The notes under the pieces were generated by a model. The model saw only the letters and a list, made by a program, of their open reading frames with translations. It did not search any database and was not told the DNA's origin. From Micromonospora avicenniae (lineage in GTDB: Bacteria; Actinomycetota; Actinomycetes; Mycobacteriales; Micromonosporaceae): a stretch of 64,000 bases of DNA. A program made the position numbers and the translations under genes. The stretch is taken from NCBI RefSeq assembly GCF_900156065.1, contig NZ_FTNF01000030.1:1-64000 (forward strand), read 5' to 3'. Below are positions 16,193 to 25,620 of this stretch, piece after piece; position 1 is the first letter of the stretch, and the number at the start of each line of letters is the position of its first letter.

Positions 16193-17104
16193 ATGATCGG
16201 ACTCGGTGTTCGAGCCGCCAACGGCGCTCTGGAGATCCTCGACCTACCCAACCCCCGTCAGCCTGACGCGGGCGAGCTCCTCCTGGAGGTGGTCGCGGCA
16301 GGGATCGGACCTTGGGACGCCCTGCTGCACACGGGCGGATGGGACGTCAGCCTCGTTCCGCCCGCGGCTCTGGGCGTCGAAGCCGTCGGCCGCGTCATCG
16401 CAGCCGGCCCGGACGAGACCGAATTCCGCACGGGAGACCTCGTGCTGGTCCACGAGGCGCCCCTGCCGGGCGGCAGTGGCACCTGGGCAGAGCGCGTCCT
16501 GGTCCGTTCCGCGCACGTCGCACGACTGCCCGAGAACCTGGCTCCGGAGATCGCGGCGGCACTCCCGGTCGCCGCGCTCACCGCCCAGCAGGCCCTCGAC
16601 GAGCTCCACGTCGACGCCACCACCCGCCTGCTCGTCGTCGGAGCCTCCGGCCCCACCGCGTCACTGGCCGTGCAACTCGCCCGCCTCCGGGGCGCCGAGG
16701 TCGTCGCCGGTGCGGGGCCGGCCCGCGCCGATCAGCTCCGCGCTCTCGGCGCCAGCGAGGTCATCGACACCCACGCCGACGGTTGGGCGCAGAGGAGCGA
16801 TCGCCGATTCGACGCCGTCCTCATCGCCGCGAAAGGCACCGCCGAGGACGCGATCGGACTGCTCACCGATGGAGGCCGCCTCACCTCGATCACCTCGGAC
16901 GCACCCGACCCGGTTCGCGGAATCACCACCTCGAACCTCTACGTGCAGCCCGACGGGCGTGCGCTCGGCGAACTCGCGGCACTCGCCGCCTCCGGCGAAC
17001 TGAAGCTCGACGTCCAGACGACACCGATCAAGGACGGCGCCGCGATCGCGAACCAGGTCGCGGGCGGCCGATCTGGTGGGGTCAAGCACGTCCTCGAGTT
17101 CTGA
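16193..17104 (+). CDS. NADP-dependent zinc-free alcohol dehydrogenase/quinone oxidoreductase
   Basis: A 303-residue MDR-superfamily enzyme of the QOR type. The GroES-like N-terminal half contains GIGPWDALLHTGGW and HEAPLPGGSGTWAERV. The Rossmann half starts LLVVGASGPTASLAVQLARL. No structural or catalytic zinc cysteines are seen. It likely reduces quinones or enones with NADPH, fitting the cluster's redox theme. Last gene of the cluster, followed by a strong hairpin. Confidence 0.87.
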   Translation: MIGLGVRAANGALEILDLPNPRQPDAGELLLEVVAAGIGPWDALLHTGGWDVSLVPPAALGVEAVGRVIAAGPDETEFRTGDLVLVHEAPLPGGSGTWAERVLVRSAHVARLPENLAPEIAAALPVAALTAQQALDELHVDATTRLLVVGASGPTASLAVQLARLRGAEVVAGAGPARADQLRALGASEVIDTHADGWAQRSDRRFDAVLIAAKGTAEDAIGLLTDGGRLTSITSDAPDPVRGITTSNLYVQPDGRALGELAALAASGELKLDVQTTPIKDGAAIANQVAGGRSGGVKHVLEF

Positions 17105-17218
17105 CGTCCGCGGTAGGAGGACGTCGCAGATTGTCAGAGATGATGGTGCCGGCAACCCACGAAGCGAGGAAGGCCGCGGCGCCTCCGCCGGCGGCGCGGC
17201 GCCCCCGGAAGATGAACA

Positions 17219-17253
17219 GGGCCCCTGCCGGCGGTGATGCCGGTCAGGGGCCC
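17219..17253. terminator. Bidirectional terminator hairpin
   Basis: GGGCCCCTGCCGGC pairs with GCCGGtCAGGGGCCC across a 6-nt loop between two convergent genes (stop codons at 17104 and 17274). A second GC-rich hairpin lies at about 17180-17203. No U tract, as is common in high-GC actinobacteria. Confidence 0.7.
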
Positions 17254-17273
17254 CGTCGACGGGTCAACCCACG

Positions 17274-20030
17274 TCAGCCGTCGGACTCCGGCGACGGGAT
17301 GTAGGCGCCGGGCACGTCCTCCGGTGCCAGGATCTTGTCCTCGCCGGGGTACGGCTTGGTCCAGTCGTGCGCCTCGTACCACGAGAAGTGGTTCATCTGT
17401 GCCGGGTTCGCGAAGTCGGGCTTGGCGTCAGGCCCGGTCAGCCGCTGGCGCGACTTCCACTCGTCCCACTGCGCGGCCACCTGCTGCTTGTCCGCCGGCA
17501 CCGTCGCCGACGGCGCGGCCGCGGCGAGGGGGTTCTGCGGAGCCGGGGTGTCCAGGCCGCAGGCGGGCGGGGTCTTCAGACCCGCGGTGAGCGAGGTCCG
17601 GTTGGGCAGCGCGGTGAACGGCGTGAAGTCGGGCTTCTTGGTGAAGGCCGCACGCATGGGGCTGGCGGCGCTGTCCTTCTGGTTCATCGGGTGGATCCCG
17701 AGGATCTGCTCGATGGTGCGGATCATCGTGATCTGCGTGTAGTAGTGGCTGTCGACGACGCCGCGCTGGGCCCACGGGCTGATGATCTGGATCGGAGCGC
17801 GGTGGCCGTCGACGTGGTCGAGGCCGGCCTGGGAGTCGTCCTCGACAACGAAGATCGCCGAGTCCTTCCAGTAGGGGCTGTGCGAGATCGTGTCGACGAT
17901 CTTGCCGACCGCGAGGTCGTTGTCCGCGACCTGAGCGGCCCCGTTCGCCGGACCACCGGTGTGGTCGCTGGAGAGCCAGAACATGTTCAGGTTGGCCGGC
18001 CCGTTCTTCGCGAAGTCACGCTTCCAGATCTCGTACCGGTAGATGTCCGGGACCGCGGTGTCGAACTTCGGGAAGCCGGGCACCGACACGCTGTTCAGTG
18101 ACGGGATCGGCGAGGACGAGACCAGGTCGTAGGCCGTGTCCTGCCCGGTCGTTGCCATGTTCTTGGTGTCGCAGTACAGGTTCTGCCAGCTCGCGTCGGC
18201 CGGCTTGGTCAGGAACTGGTGGAACTCGCCGAAGTTCCGCACCGTCTTCCCCGCCGCCGTCGCACCGGTCCAGATGAATCCGGTCCGCTGGTGGCCGAGA
18301 GCGTCGTCCTCCGTGTCGTAGCTGCGGAGGTACTCACCAGCCGTGGACTCGGTGTACTCGGGGTTGTCGGCCTGCATCAGCCAGTTGTGGCCCTCGGCGG
18401 AGTTCGTGCCGATGTCGTAGGTGTTGTCGTACAGCCCGAACTGCTTCGCCATCGCGTGCTGGTTCGGCGTCACGTTCTCGCCGTACTGCGCCAGCGACGG
18501 GTCGCCGTTGCCCCGCGCGTCGTCACCGAGGATCTGGTCGTAGGTCCGGTTCTCCTTGACGATCAGGAAGACGTGCTTGATCGTCGACGGGTCGCCGAGC
18601 CGCTGCGGCACCGGTTCCGCCTTCGCCTTGTTGCCCTTGGCCAGCTTGACCGAGCCGTTGGTCCAGCCGTTCTGGCTGAACACTTTGCCGGTCTGGGCCT
18701 TGATGTCCTTGTCGCTGGGCAACGTGAACCGCTGCAGGCTCGACGTCGTGTCGTGCGTGCCGTGGCCGGCGCTGGCCGTGGGGCGGCGGGCGTCGATACC
18801 ACGGGTGTTGGAGATCAGCACGTCCTTGCCGACCGTGGTGATCTCCGCGGGGAAGTAGTCCGTCGGGAGGAGGCCGACATAGCTGGCCGGCTCCAGCGGG
18901 GACGTGTACCGGTAGACGGCGACCGCGTTGGCGCGGCCGAGCGTCACCAGCAGGTGACCGTCGTCGGTGAGCGTCACGGCGTCGGGCTCGTAGCCCACCG
19001 TCGCCTCCGGCCACGGCTGGGTGGCGATGGTCTGGACGACCTTGTCGCTCGCGGTGTCGATGACCGACACGTCGTTGGTCGCGGTGTTGGTGACGAACAG
19101 CGTCCCGTTCTTGACGTACAGGGCGGTCGGGTGCAGGCCGACGTCGATGCTCCCGACGGCGGCGTCCGGGTTCGCCACGTCGATGACGCTGACCGTACCC
19201 GTGGTGGTGGCGGCGGTCACCGGGTCGGCCGGCACCTGGGTGTTGTACGAGTTGATGGTGCTCTCGCCGGGCAGCGCCTTGCGCCCGCCCTCGTTGCTGA
19301 CGTAGAGCTTGCCGCCGACCAACGCCAGGTCACGCGGGGCGTTGCCCACGACCCAGCTCTGCCGGATGGCGCCGGTCGCCGTGTCGATGGCGACCACGCG
19401 GTTCTGGCCGTTGACGGCGGAGTACACGGTGGCGCCGTCGGGCGAGAAGACGGCCTCGGCGACGAGCGCCTGCCTCGGTCCGTCCTTCGCGATCGCGATG
19501 GACGTCGGGTTGGCGAGCGTGCCGTCGGGGTTCACGGTGAACTTCGTGTAGCCATCGGGCTGGCCCAGCCAGAGCTGCGAACCGTCGGGTGAGTACGTGG
19601 GGCCTTCCTGACCCACGTTGTTGCCGCTGATGCGCAGGTCCGCAGCCGCGTTGTTGCCGACGAGCTGCTGCACCTTCCAGGTTTTCAGGTCCACGATGGC
19701 CAGCGCCATCCCACCGTCGGTGACCGAGGCCGCCAGGTGGGTGCCGTCCGGGCTGACCGAGGACGACATGATCTTGCCGTTGTTGATGACGAGACGCTCG
19801 CCGATCGGGTCGACGTACTGGGCGTCGGACACGACCAGGCCCTTGTCGGTCACCTGGCCGACCTGGTCGGTGCCGAACTGCTGCGTCTGGGCGAAAGCGA
19901 TGCCGGTGCCGGCCGCGACGACGATGGCGGTGGTGCCTGCCGTCGCCAGGGGTAGCCGGCGGCCGATGCGTTGACGGAGAAGGCTGGTCTGGCCCTTCTC
20001 CACACGCCGACGGCGGCGTGTTACCTGCAT
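17274..20030 (-). CDS. Secreted YncE beta-propeller/phosphoesterase (alkaline phosphatase-fold) protein
   Basis: A 918-residue bifunctional-looking protein. An Arg-rich N-terminus leads to one hydrophobic segment (residues about 27-47), an export signal or membrane anchor. Residues about 60-470 are YVTN/YncE-type repeats (GTVSVIDVANP, NDVSVIDTASDKVV). Residues about 490-830 carry a phosphoesterase domain with IVKENRTYDQILGD, the FVVEDDSQAGLDHVDGHRAP metal site and YTQITMIRTIEQILG. Substrate is unknown. The gene begins 4 nt after an ABC permease gene, so it is the third gene of that operon. Confidence 0.88.
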   Translation of the reverse strand: MQVTRRRRRVEKGQTSLLRQRIGRRLPLATAGTTAIVVAAGTGIAFAQTQQFGTDQVGQVTDKGLVVSDAQYVDPIGERLVINNGKIMSSSVSPDGTHLAASVTDGGMALAIVDLKTWKVQQLVGNNAAADLRISGNNVGQEGPTYSPDGSQLWLGQPDGYTKFTVNPDGTLANPTSIAIAKDGPRQALVAEAVFSPDGATVYSAVNGQNRVVAIDTATGAIRQSWVVGNAPRDLALVGGKLYVSNEGGRKALPGESTINSYNTQVPADPVTAATTTGTVSVIDVANPDAAVGSIDVGLHPTALYVKNGTLFVTNTATNDVSVIDTASDKVVQTIATQPWPEATVGYEPDAVTLTDDGHLLVTLGRANAVAVYRYTSPLEPASYVGLLPTDYFPAEITTVGKDVLISNTRGIDARRPTASAGHGTHDTTSSLQRFTLPSDKDIKAQTGKVFSQNGWTNGSVKLAKGNKAKAEPVPQRLGDPSTIKHVFLIVKENRTYDQILGDDARGNGDPSLAQYGENVTPNQHAMAKQFGLYDNTYDIGTNSAEGHNWLMQADNPEYTESTAGEYLRSYDTEDDALGHQRTGFIWTGATAAGKTVRNFGEFHQFLTKPADASWQNLYCDTKNMATTGQDTAYDLVSSSPIPSLNSVSVPGFPKFDTAVPDIYRYEIWKRDFAKNGPANLNMFWLSSDHTGGPANGAAQVADNDLAVGKIVDTISHSPYWKDSAIFVVEDDSQAGLDHVDGHRAPIQIISPWAQRGVVDSHYYTQITMIRTIEQILGIHPMNQKDSAASPMRAAFTKKPDFTPFTALPNRTSLTAGLKTPPACGLDTPAPQNPLAAAAPSATVPADKQQVAAQWDEWKSRQRLTGPDAKPDFANPAQMNHFSWYEAHDWTKPYPGEDKILAPEDVPGAYIPSPESDG

Positions 20031-20034
20031 GGGA

Positions 20035-21390
20035 TCATCCCTTCGTGGTGTGGAGCAGCTCGACGTTGCCGTCGAACTGCCATAGCGGGTTCGGTGCGTC
20101 GCCGGTCGGCGTCTGCACCAGGAAGTAGCCGTTCACTTCCTTCGGTCCGTCGCCATCGGCCACGAACCGCCCGTCGGGGGTGACGTCGAGTTGGTAGATG
20201 GCCGACCCAGCGGCCTCGACGTCGGGGAGATGCCAGGAGACGACACAGCGCCAGTCGTTACCGGGCCCTTCGGGGGTGAGCTTCCCGCCGCCCTTGTTGC
20301 ACGTCGCCGTCGCCTTCAACTGCTCTTCAGTGACGTCGGGGCGGTTGAGCTGCTCGGTCTGCATGCGGTAGAGGTGGGCGAACGCCGTGGCGACCGAGCG
20401 TTGCAGCTTCTCTTGCTCGATCCCTGATCCGGTGGCCGGGGTCGCCACGGAGACGACCCCGACTGTCACGGCGAGCAACCCGACCAGCGGCAGGGCTCCG
20501 ACGGTGAGCGCACGGCGCCCGGAGCCCTCGTAGGTCAGGTTGGTGAAGTCGCGGCGCAGGAACAGCAGGTAGGCCAGTGCTGTCGCGATCACGGCCCACA
20601 CCAGACTGACCACGATGCCGATCAGGAGCGGGCCGAGCTGCCTCGGGCTGGTGAACAGGCCGTTCCAGGCGATGAAGGTGTAGCCGGGCAGTGCGAGGCG
20701 TACGGCGACGGGCAGCGGCAGCATCTGCGCGAGCTGCATCGCGAGCGCGACGAGTGCGGGCAGCAGCAGCCCCATCGGCGACCGCCCGAGAGCGACCGAC
20801 CCGAGTAGACCGATGGCGGCGAGGGCCAGGGTCGGGGCGAGCACGCAGACCCAGGCGAGCAGCGTCGTCCCGGCGGCGCCTCCCGGCGTCAACAGGTGGC
20901 CGTCGAGGCCGACCAGTGGCTGGTTGCCGACCGCCACGACCCCGCCGGCCGCGCTGGAGCAGGCCAGCCCGGCCACGAGCAGCAGGATGACGGTGAGGCT
21001 GGACAGTGCCTTCGCGGCGAAGATCCGTCGCGGTGACCGGACCGCCACGAGCAGGTGGCGCCAGGTGCCGAGCCGGTCCTCGGCGGCGAACACGTCGCCG
21101 GCCACCACCGAGGTCAGCAGCGGCAGCGCCCAGGTGCCCGAGAACCCGAGCGTCACCAGCGGCCCGGCCCACCCGGTGGCGTGCATCCAGCGGCCGAAGA
21201 GGGTGTCGACGGGCAGCGAGCTCTGCTGGCTCACCGCGGCGACGAACAGCGCCGGCGCTACCCAGCAGGCGAGGACCAGCAGCCGGATCCGCCATTGCGA
21301 GACCAGCTTGACCAGTTCGAATCGGTAGCCGCGCGCCACCGACACCCGGCGGGTGTCCGCAGCGCGGTCGGCGGCGATGGTCGCGGTCAT
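20035..21390 (-). CDS. ABC transporter permease with extracytoplasmic C-terminal domain
   Basis: A 451-residue integral membrane protein with about six hydrophobic segments between residues 30 and 330, of the ABC-2 exporter type (VVAGDVFAAEDRLGTWRHLL is typical). After the last helix about 120 residues form an outside domain with two Cys (TCNKGGG, WRCVVSWHLPD) and a beta-rich end. It overlaps the ATPase gene by one base of a TGATG junction and is followed 4 nt later by the secreted phosphoesterase. Confidence 0.87.
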   Translation of the reverse strand: MTATIAADRAADTRRVSVARGYRFELVKLVSQWRIRLLVLACWVAPALFVAAVSQQSSLPVDTLFGRWMHATGWAGPLVTLGFSGTWALPLLTSVVAGDVFAAEDRLGTWRHLLVAVRSPRRIFAAKALSSLTVILLLVAGLACSSAAGGVVAVGNQPLVGLDGHLLTPGGAAGTTLLAWVCVLAPTLALAAIGLLGSVALGRSPMGLLLPALVALAMQLAQMLPLPVAVRLALPGYTFIAWNGLFTSPRQLGPLLIGIVVSLVWAVIATALAYLLFLRRDFTNLTYEGSGRRALTVGALPLVGLLAVTVGVVSVATPATGSGIEQEKLQRSVATAFAHLYRMQTEQLNRPDVTEEQLKATATCNKGGGKLTPEGPGNDWRCVVSWHLPDVEAAGSAIYQLDVTPDGRFVADGDGPKEVNGYFLVQTPTGDAPNPLWQFDGNVELLHTTKG

Positions 21391-22322
21391 CAGTTCTCCT
21401 CCTGCTGCTCGCTGAGGGCGAGGAACGCAGCCTCGAGCGGCGACACCACCGGGGCGAGTTCGCGCACCGCGACGCCCGCGTTCACGAGCCGCGCCACCAG
21501 TTCGTCGAGGGCGGACACCAGCGCGCGGACGACGAGCACCTCGGCGTCCCGTGCCCCGGCGTCGTCGAGGTGGATCCCAGCCGTGTCGGCCGCCAGCTGG
21601 CGGGCCGCCTGTGGGTCGGAGGTGCGCAGCCGGTAGTCGAGCTCGCGGTCCTCGGCGGCCAGCTTGCTCAGCGGGCCGGAGAAGACGACCCGTCCGGTGG
21701 CGAGGATGGTTACCTCGGAGCAGAGCGCTTCGAGGTCGTCCATGCGGTGGCTGGAGAGCACGACGCTGGTCCCGTCCGCCGCGAGCCGGGTGAGAACGCG
21801 GTGTACGTGTTTCTTGCCGGCCGGGTCGAGGCCGTTGGACGGCTCGTCGAGCACGAGCAGCCGCGGCTTGGTGAGCAGGGCGGCGGCGAGCCCGAGCCGC
21901 TGACGCATGCCGAGGGAGAAGCCGCTCGCCCGGTCGTCGGCGACGTCGGTGAGCCCGACCTCGGCGAGCACGTCGTCGATCCCGGTCGTCCGCGCGTCCT
22001 GGCCGCGGAGCGCGGCCAGGGCGGCGAGGTTCTGCCGGGCGGTGAGCGACGGGTAGAGCCCGGGTCCGTCCACGAAGCCGGCGACGCCGTCGGGAGCGGC
22101 GAGCGCCCGCGCGAGCGGTGCACCCAGGATCTCGAGGCGCCCGCTGTCGGCGACGGCCAGGCCCAGCAGGAGACCGAGCAACGTGGTCTTGCCGGCGCCG
22201 TTCGGCCCGACCAAGCCGTGGATCTGCCCCTGGGCCACGTCGAGGTCGATGCCGTCGAGCGCAACGACCTCGCCGAAACTCTTGGTGATCCCGCGAGCTC
22301 GGATTGCGAGTGGTGCGTCCAT
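21390..22322 (-). CDS. ABC transporter ATP-binding protein
   Basis: A 310-residue ATPase: Walker A GLVGPNGAGKTTLLGLLL, signature FSLGMRQRLGLAAALL, Walker B PRLLVLDEPSNGLDP and H-loop SSHRMDDLEAL. A C-terminal extension of about 90 residues follows, as in CcmA/DrrA-like exporters of antibiotics or lipids. AAGGAGG lies 7 nt before the ATG. First gene of a three-gene operon with the permease and YncE/phosphoesterase. Exported substrate unknown. Confidence 0.93.
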   Translation of the reverse strand: MDAPLAIRARGITKSFGEVVALDGIDLDVAQGQIHGLVGPNGAGKTTLLGLLLGLAVADSGRLEILGAPLARALAAPDGVAGFVDGPGLYPSLTARQNLAALAALRGQDARTTGIDDVLAEVGLTDVADDRASGFSLGMRQRLGLAAALLTKPRLLVLDEPSNGLDPAGKKHVHRVLTRLAADGTSVVLSSHRMDDLEALCSEVTILATGRVVFSGPLSKLAAEDRELDYRLRTSDPQAARQLAADTAGIHLDDAGARDAEVLVVRALVSALDELVARLVNAGVAVRELAPVVSPLEAAFLALSEQQEEN

Positions 22323-22523
22323 GAGCCCCTCCTTTCGTCGCCTTAGGCAACTTAGGGAGGACGAACGGCGCGGGCAGGGACGAATAGCTGAACGTTCATG
22401 GAACGGCAGACGACCAGAGCGCAGGGATCGTGGCCGGGCCCACCGGTTCTCGCATCGGCGTCGGTCCTACTAGGAGTCGTCAGAGAGGCTCGACCCCAGT
22501 GGTAGAGCGAACGGCGCTGATGT

Positions 22524-23414
22524 TCAGCCGAGAAACTCCACCAGTTCCCGGTTGAGGTGCGCGGGGTTCTCGGTCGGGACGCCGTGGTGCGAGACTGCGG
22601 GCAGGACTGCGGTGACGATGTGGGGCATGAGCTCGCGGGCCTTGGCTGACACCTTGCGAATGTCATGCGCCCGGCTCTTCTCGGCCAGCAGGAGCAGTGT
22701 CGGGACGGACGAGGCGCGCAGCCGGTCGGGGTCAGGGTGGCGCGGCATGACGACTTTCGCGCGGGGCATCTCGGCGCCGAGGCACACGAGCTGCAGCCAT
22801 GCGGGATCGACAGGAATACCTGCGGTCTCCCAGTCGAGAAAGGCACGCATCCGGGCCGCGTTTGGCCTGACGAATATCGGCACGGCGCGCAGGCGGTAGC
22901 TCAGCCGCAGGCCGGTGAAGCAGTCGGTCGGGTCCAGTAGCGCGAGCTTGTGTACCCGATGCGGCGCGTGCAGGGCGTAGTTGAGCGCGAGCCAGCCGCC
23001 GTACGAGTGGCCGCATAGGCTCGCACCGTCGAGGCTCAACCCGCTGAACAACCCGTCGAGCCAGTCCATGAACCTGGCGTGGGTGTCGACGGGACGGCCG
23101 TCGTTGACGCTGCGGCCGGCGTTTCCGATGATGTCGATCGCGTACACCCGATGGGCCCGACTCAGCTCACCCACGTTGGCGAACCACACCGTCGACGTGG
23201 CACCGCTGCCGTGCAGCAGGATCAGCGGCTTGCCGTCGCGTGGCCCGCAGCTGTGAACTCGGGTCATGCCGTACGGCGACGGCAGGTCTACGGATTCGAC
23301 GGCAACCGGCCACTGGGCCAGGACGGCGTCGTATGCCGCGAAGTACTCGACGTGTCCCTGTCCCGTGCTGTCGGCGGGCGGGAGGCCGGGGTCCGGTGCA
23401 CGATCGTCGGTCAT
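22524..23414 (-). CDS. Alpha/beta hydrolase
   Basis: A 296-residue soluble alpha/beta-hydrolase. The oxyanion strand LILLHGSGATSTVWF, the nucleophile elbow GHSYGGWLALNYA (Ser near residue 139), an acid after VPTLLLLAEKSRAHD and the final His in PAVSHHGVPTENP fit a complete Ser-Asp-His set. No signal peptide. Substrate class (ester, lactone or haloalkane-like) is not evident. Lies upstream of the ABC operon by about 200 bp and may be independent. Confidence 0.87.
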   Translation of the reverse strand: MTDDRAPDPGLPPADSTGQGHVEYFAAYDAVLAQWPVAVESVDLPSPYGMTRVHSCGPRDGKPLILLHGSGATSTVWFANVGELSRAHRVYAIDIIGNAGRSVNDGRPVDTHARFMDWLDGLFSGLSLDGASLCGHSYGGWLALNYALHAPHRVHKLALLDPTDCFTGLRLSYRLRAVPIFVRPNAARMRAFLDWETAGIPVDPAWLQLVCLGAEMPRAKVVMPRHPDPDRLRASSVPTLLLLAEKSRAHDIRKVSAKARELMPHIVTAVLPAVSHHGVPTENPAHLNRELVEFLG

Positions 23415-23595
23415 TGGTCACCTCAGCCTGTCTGATCGTCACGGTGTTCGATGTTTCCCGGCTGCCGCTCGGCAAGAGGCCGGCGGCGGCTCCGGCACCA
23501 CGGTTCGAGTATCGACAGCGTCGCCGCGGCGACCACGAGGACCAACTCTTGGACGGTCCGACAGTCTTCGGTGAGCCGCCGCGGCAGGGTCGTCG

Positions 23596-24282
23596 TCACG
23601 ATGCGGGTTCGGGTGTACCGCCGATCCGTCCGCGGAGCACGGCGACGGCCACGCCGACGATCCAGACGATGGCCAGGAGCCGGAACAACGGCTCGAGTTT
23701 GATCAGCGGCGACCAGAGAACCGACACACACGCCAGAGCGATGAGCGGGCCGGCGACGAGCCCGTAGCGGAACACCCAGCGAGTCGGCGTGCCGGACCGC
23801 AGAACGCCCGTGGAGGCGGACCGGATCAGCACGGCGGTGCCGAGCAGATGCAATGCACCGCCGCAGATCAGCGCGGCCCGGCCGAGCCCGGACAGCACGG
23901 CGTCCGTAGCGGACGCGGCCACGACGGTGAGCAGCACGGAGAGCAGGACCGACAGTCCGAGGAACCCCGACGCAGCGACGGCGCCTCCGTACACCGCCCG
24001 GCCTGAGGCACGTAGCCGGCGGCCGAACAGCAACAGCGCCAAGGCGGCCACCATCTGCAAGCCAGACTGCACAGCGACTGCGAGCCCGTTGGTCGAGTAG
24101 AAGTGGCGCAGTTGCGCCGCCGAGGCGCCGGGCAGGTACAGCGTCTTGCCGACGGCAAGCGCGCCCCCGGCGACGAGGGAGGCGACGAACGCAGCGGTGA
24201 AGACGAAACCCCACCAGCCGGAGCGCCGATGATCGATGCTGGTCACACCGCCGATGCTGCTCGCCGCGGGCCGCGCGGGCAT
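23596..24282 (-). CDS. Uncharacterised six-helix membrane protein (DUF4386-like)
   Basis: A 228-residue protein with about six hydrophobic segments (residues near 24-44, 68-86, 97-122, 130-152, 170-188, 196-212). The first loop contains KTLYLPGASAAQLRHFYSTN. Layout resembles DUF4386-type membrane proteins. No catalytic or transport motif seen. A GTG 12 codons downstream is an alternative start. The 181 bp to the alpha/beta hydrolase gene hold no clear feature. Confidence 0.65.
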   Translation of the reverse strand: MPARPAASSIGGVTSIDHRRSGWWGFVFTAAFVASLVAGGALAVGKTLYLPGASAAQLRHFYSTNGLAVAVQSGLQMVAALALLLFGRRLRASGRAVYGGAVAASGFLGLSVLLSVLLTVVAASATDAVLSGLGRAALICGGALHLLGTAVLIRSASTGVLRSGTPTRWVFRYGLVAGPLIALACVSVLWSPLIKLEPLFRLLAIVWIVGVAVAVLRGRIGGTPEPAS

Positions 24283-24360
24283 CGGCCCTGGAGCGGCTCC
24301 TCATATACCTCAGGGAACGTAGCCCAGGACCGACTGGTACGCGAACACCACCAGTGACGC

Positions 24361-24945
24361 TCAGGAGTCTGCTGGTACGCCGGCTTCCAGTTGGCCGATC
24401 ATCGGGGCGAGGAGTTCGTTGAGTTCCCGAGCCAGCACGATCACGGCCCTACGGGCGGCGGACGCTACGGAATCGTCCGGACCGTCGGGAGCCGAAGGCA
24501 GATCATCGAGGGGAACCGGGGCTTCCACCTGCAGCATCGCACGTAGATGTGGGCTGCGCGTCAGGTCCTGGTCCGAGGGTGTCGTGTACTGGCCGAACAA
24601 CTGCGGCCAGTCACGCCAACCACGATCACGCTGCCACTGCTTGGTCCACGTGAGCTCGGCCGGCCACCGCGAAACCACCGATACGGCGCAGGTCATGCTC
24701 CCGTCCCACCTGCTCGGCGTACAGGTCGCTGAGATGATCCGCCTGTGCCAGCGGACGTAGCCAGGTGACAGCTCGATAGCCAGTCGCCAGGCTGTGGCGG
24801 CGAAGGCAACGGGCGCGATGTCGCCCCACGTGTCGGCGAACTCGTCGGTACGACTCAGCACCTCGGCCTCGTAGCGACCGCGCCCGTCTGCGCCGTGCTC
24901 ACGGTCGAACTGCTCATCCAGCCAGAAGGCGCGGGGTTCAGGCAT
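24361..24945 (-). CDS. Uncharacterised actinobacterial protein, possible internal frame switch
   Basis: About 194 residues, unknown function. The ATG at 24945 has GGAG 6 nt upstream and is preferred over 24951. The C-terminal half (WPQLFGQYTTPSDQDLTRSP and RRAVIVLARELNELLAPMIG) looks conserved. Between about 24655 and 24730 the annotated frame gives an odd Cys/Ser/Trp stretch. A neighbouring frame reads LYAEQVGREHDLRRIGG, which is more protein-like, suggesting two compensating frameshifts. No domain recognised. Confidence 0.55.
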   Translation of the reverse strand: MPEPRAFWLDEQFDREHGADGRGRYEAEVLSRTDEFADTWGDIAPVAFAATAWRLAIELSPGYVRWHRRIISATCTPSRWDGSMTCAVSVVSRWPAELTWTKQWQRDRGWRDWPQLFGQYTTPSDQDLTRSPHLRAMLQVEAPVPLDDLPSAPDGPDDSVASAARRAVIVLARELNELLAPMIGQLEAGVPADS

Positions 24946-25086
24946 CCTCATCTCCGTCCGAGGCCGTGGCTCATCACATCTTCCGCACCATGGCGGTCTA
25001 TCACGATCTGCAAGAGACCCGCGACCGTTCGTGCCCCTGGTGACCGTCCAGGGAGGCCAGCTACCGGAACGTGGATGGATTGCCGG

Positions 25087-25443
25087 TCAGGCGGAAGAGC
25101 CGGCGGGTCCACTTCGCGCGGACACCGGAGACGGCTTGCCGTTCACGCAGCTCTCGATGAACAACCTCTCGCCTTCTTTCAGCAAGGCGACCTTCTCGGC
25201 GTAGTCCTCGACCTGGGGCGCGTCGTGTCCGTTGGGGCCAGCGTAGAGCTGTTGGTAGGAGTCATAGCATTCTTCCTGGTCGCCGAAGAATCCCGCGCCC
25301 TTCGTGGCATGCAGTTCGACCCCGTGCTGAGCCATCCTGCGCAGGTACTCCATCTGCTCTTCATGTGAGGCACTGCGGCTGCAGGCGGCGAGAACTGCCG
25401 CCAGGGACAGCGACAGGGCCGCTGCCACGTAGCGCTTCAACAT
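25087..25443 (-). CDS. Small secreted lipoprotein
   Basis: A 118-residue precursor with a signal peptide (LKRYVAAALSLSLAAVLAAC) ending in an LAAC lipobox, so lipid-anchored at the membrane surface. The mature part is charged and contains CYDSYQQLYAGPNG and ERLFIESCVNG, two Cys that may form a disulfide. ATG 25443 is preferred over an ATG 6 codons upstream because it starts the signal peptide directly. No known domain. Confidence 0.7.
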   Translation of the reverse strand: MLKRYVAAALSLSLAAVLAACSRSASHEEQMEYLRRMAQHGVELHATKGAGFFGDQEECYDSYQQLYAGPNGHDAPQVEDYAEKVALLKEGERLFIESCVNGKPSPVSARSGPAGSSA

Positions 25444-25620
25444 GGGCGCGGAGTGTATCAACCACCCGTGATTTCCTGGGGGTAGGCAGCTGGGCGCCTG
25501 CCAGGAGTCGAACCTACGGCCTTGAGCGGGGAGCGTCCTTCCTCATCTGGGACTGCGAGGTTGGATCGGTTCCCGCGAACGATCCGAAAGCGCGTGTCTA
25601 CCGGATGTTAGGGTCACGGG

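Noticed and set aside
18219..19592. Plus-strand open frame of about 450 codons opposite the YncE/phosphoesterase gene
   Set aside because: Low-complexity antisense translation; real gene on the other strand has recognised domains.
25490..25530. tRNA-like 3' end on the minus strand (GTAGGTTCGACTCCTGGCAG)
   Set aside because: T-stem pairs only partly and no acceptor, D or anticodon arm could be folded; chance resemblance or a very old integration scar.
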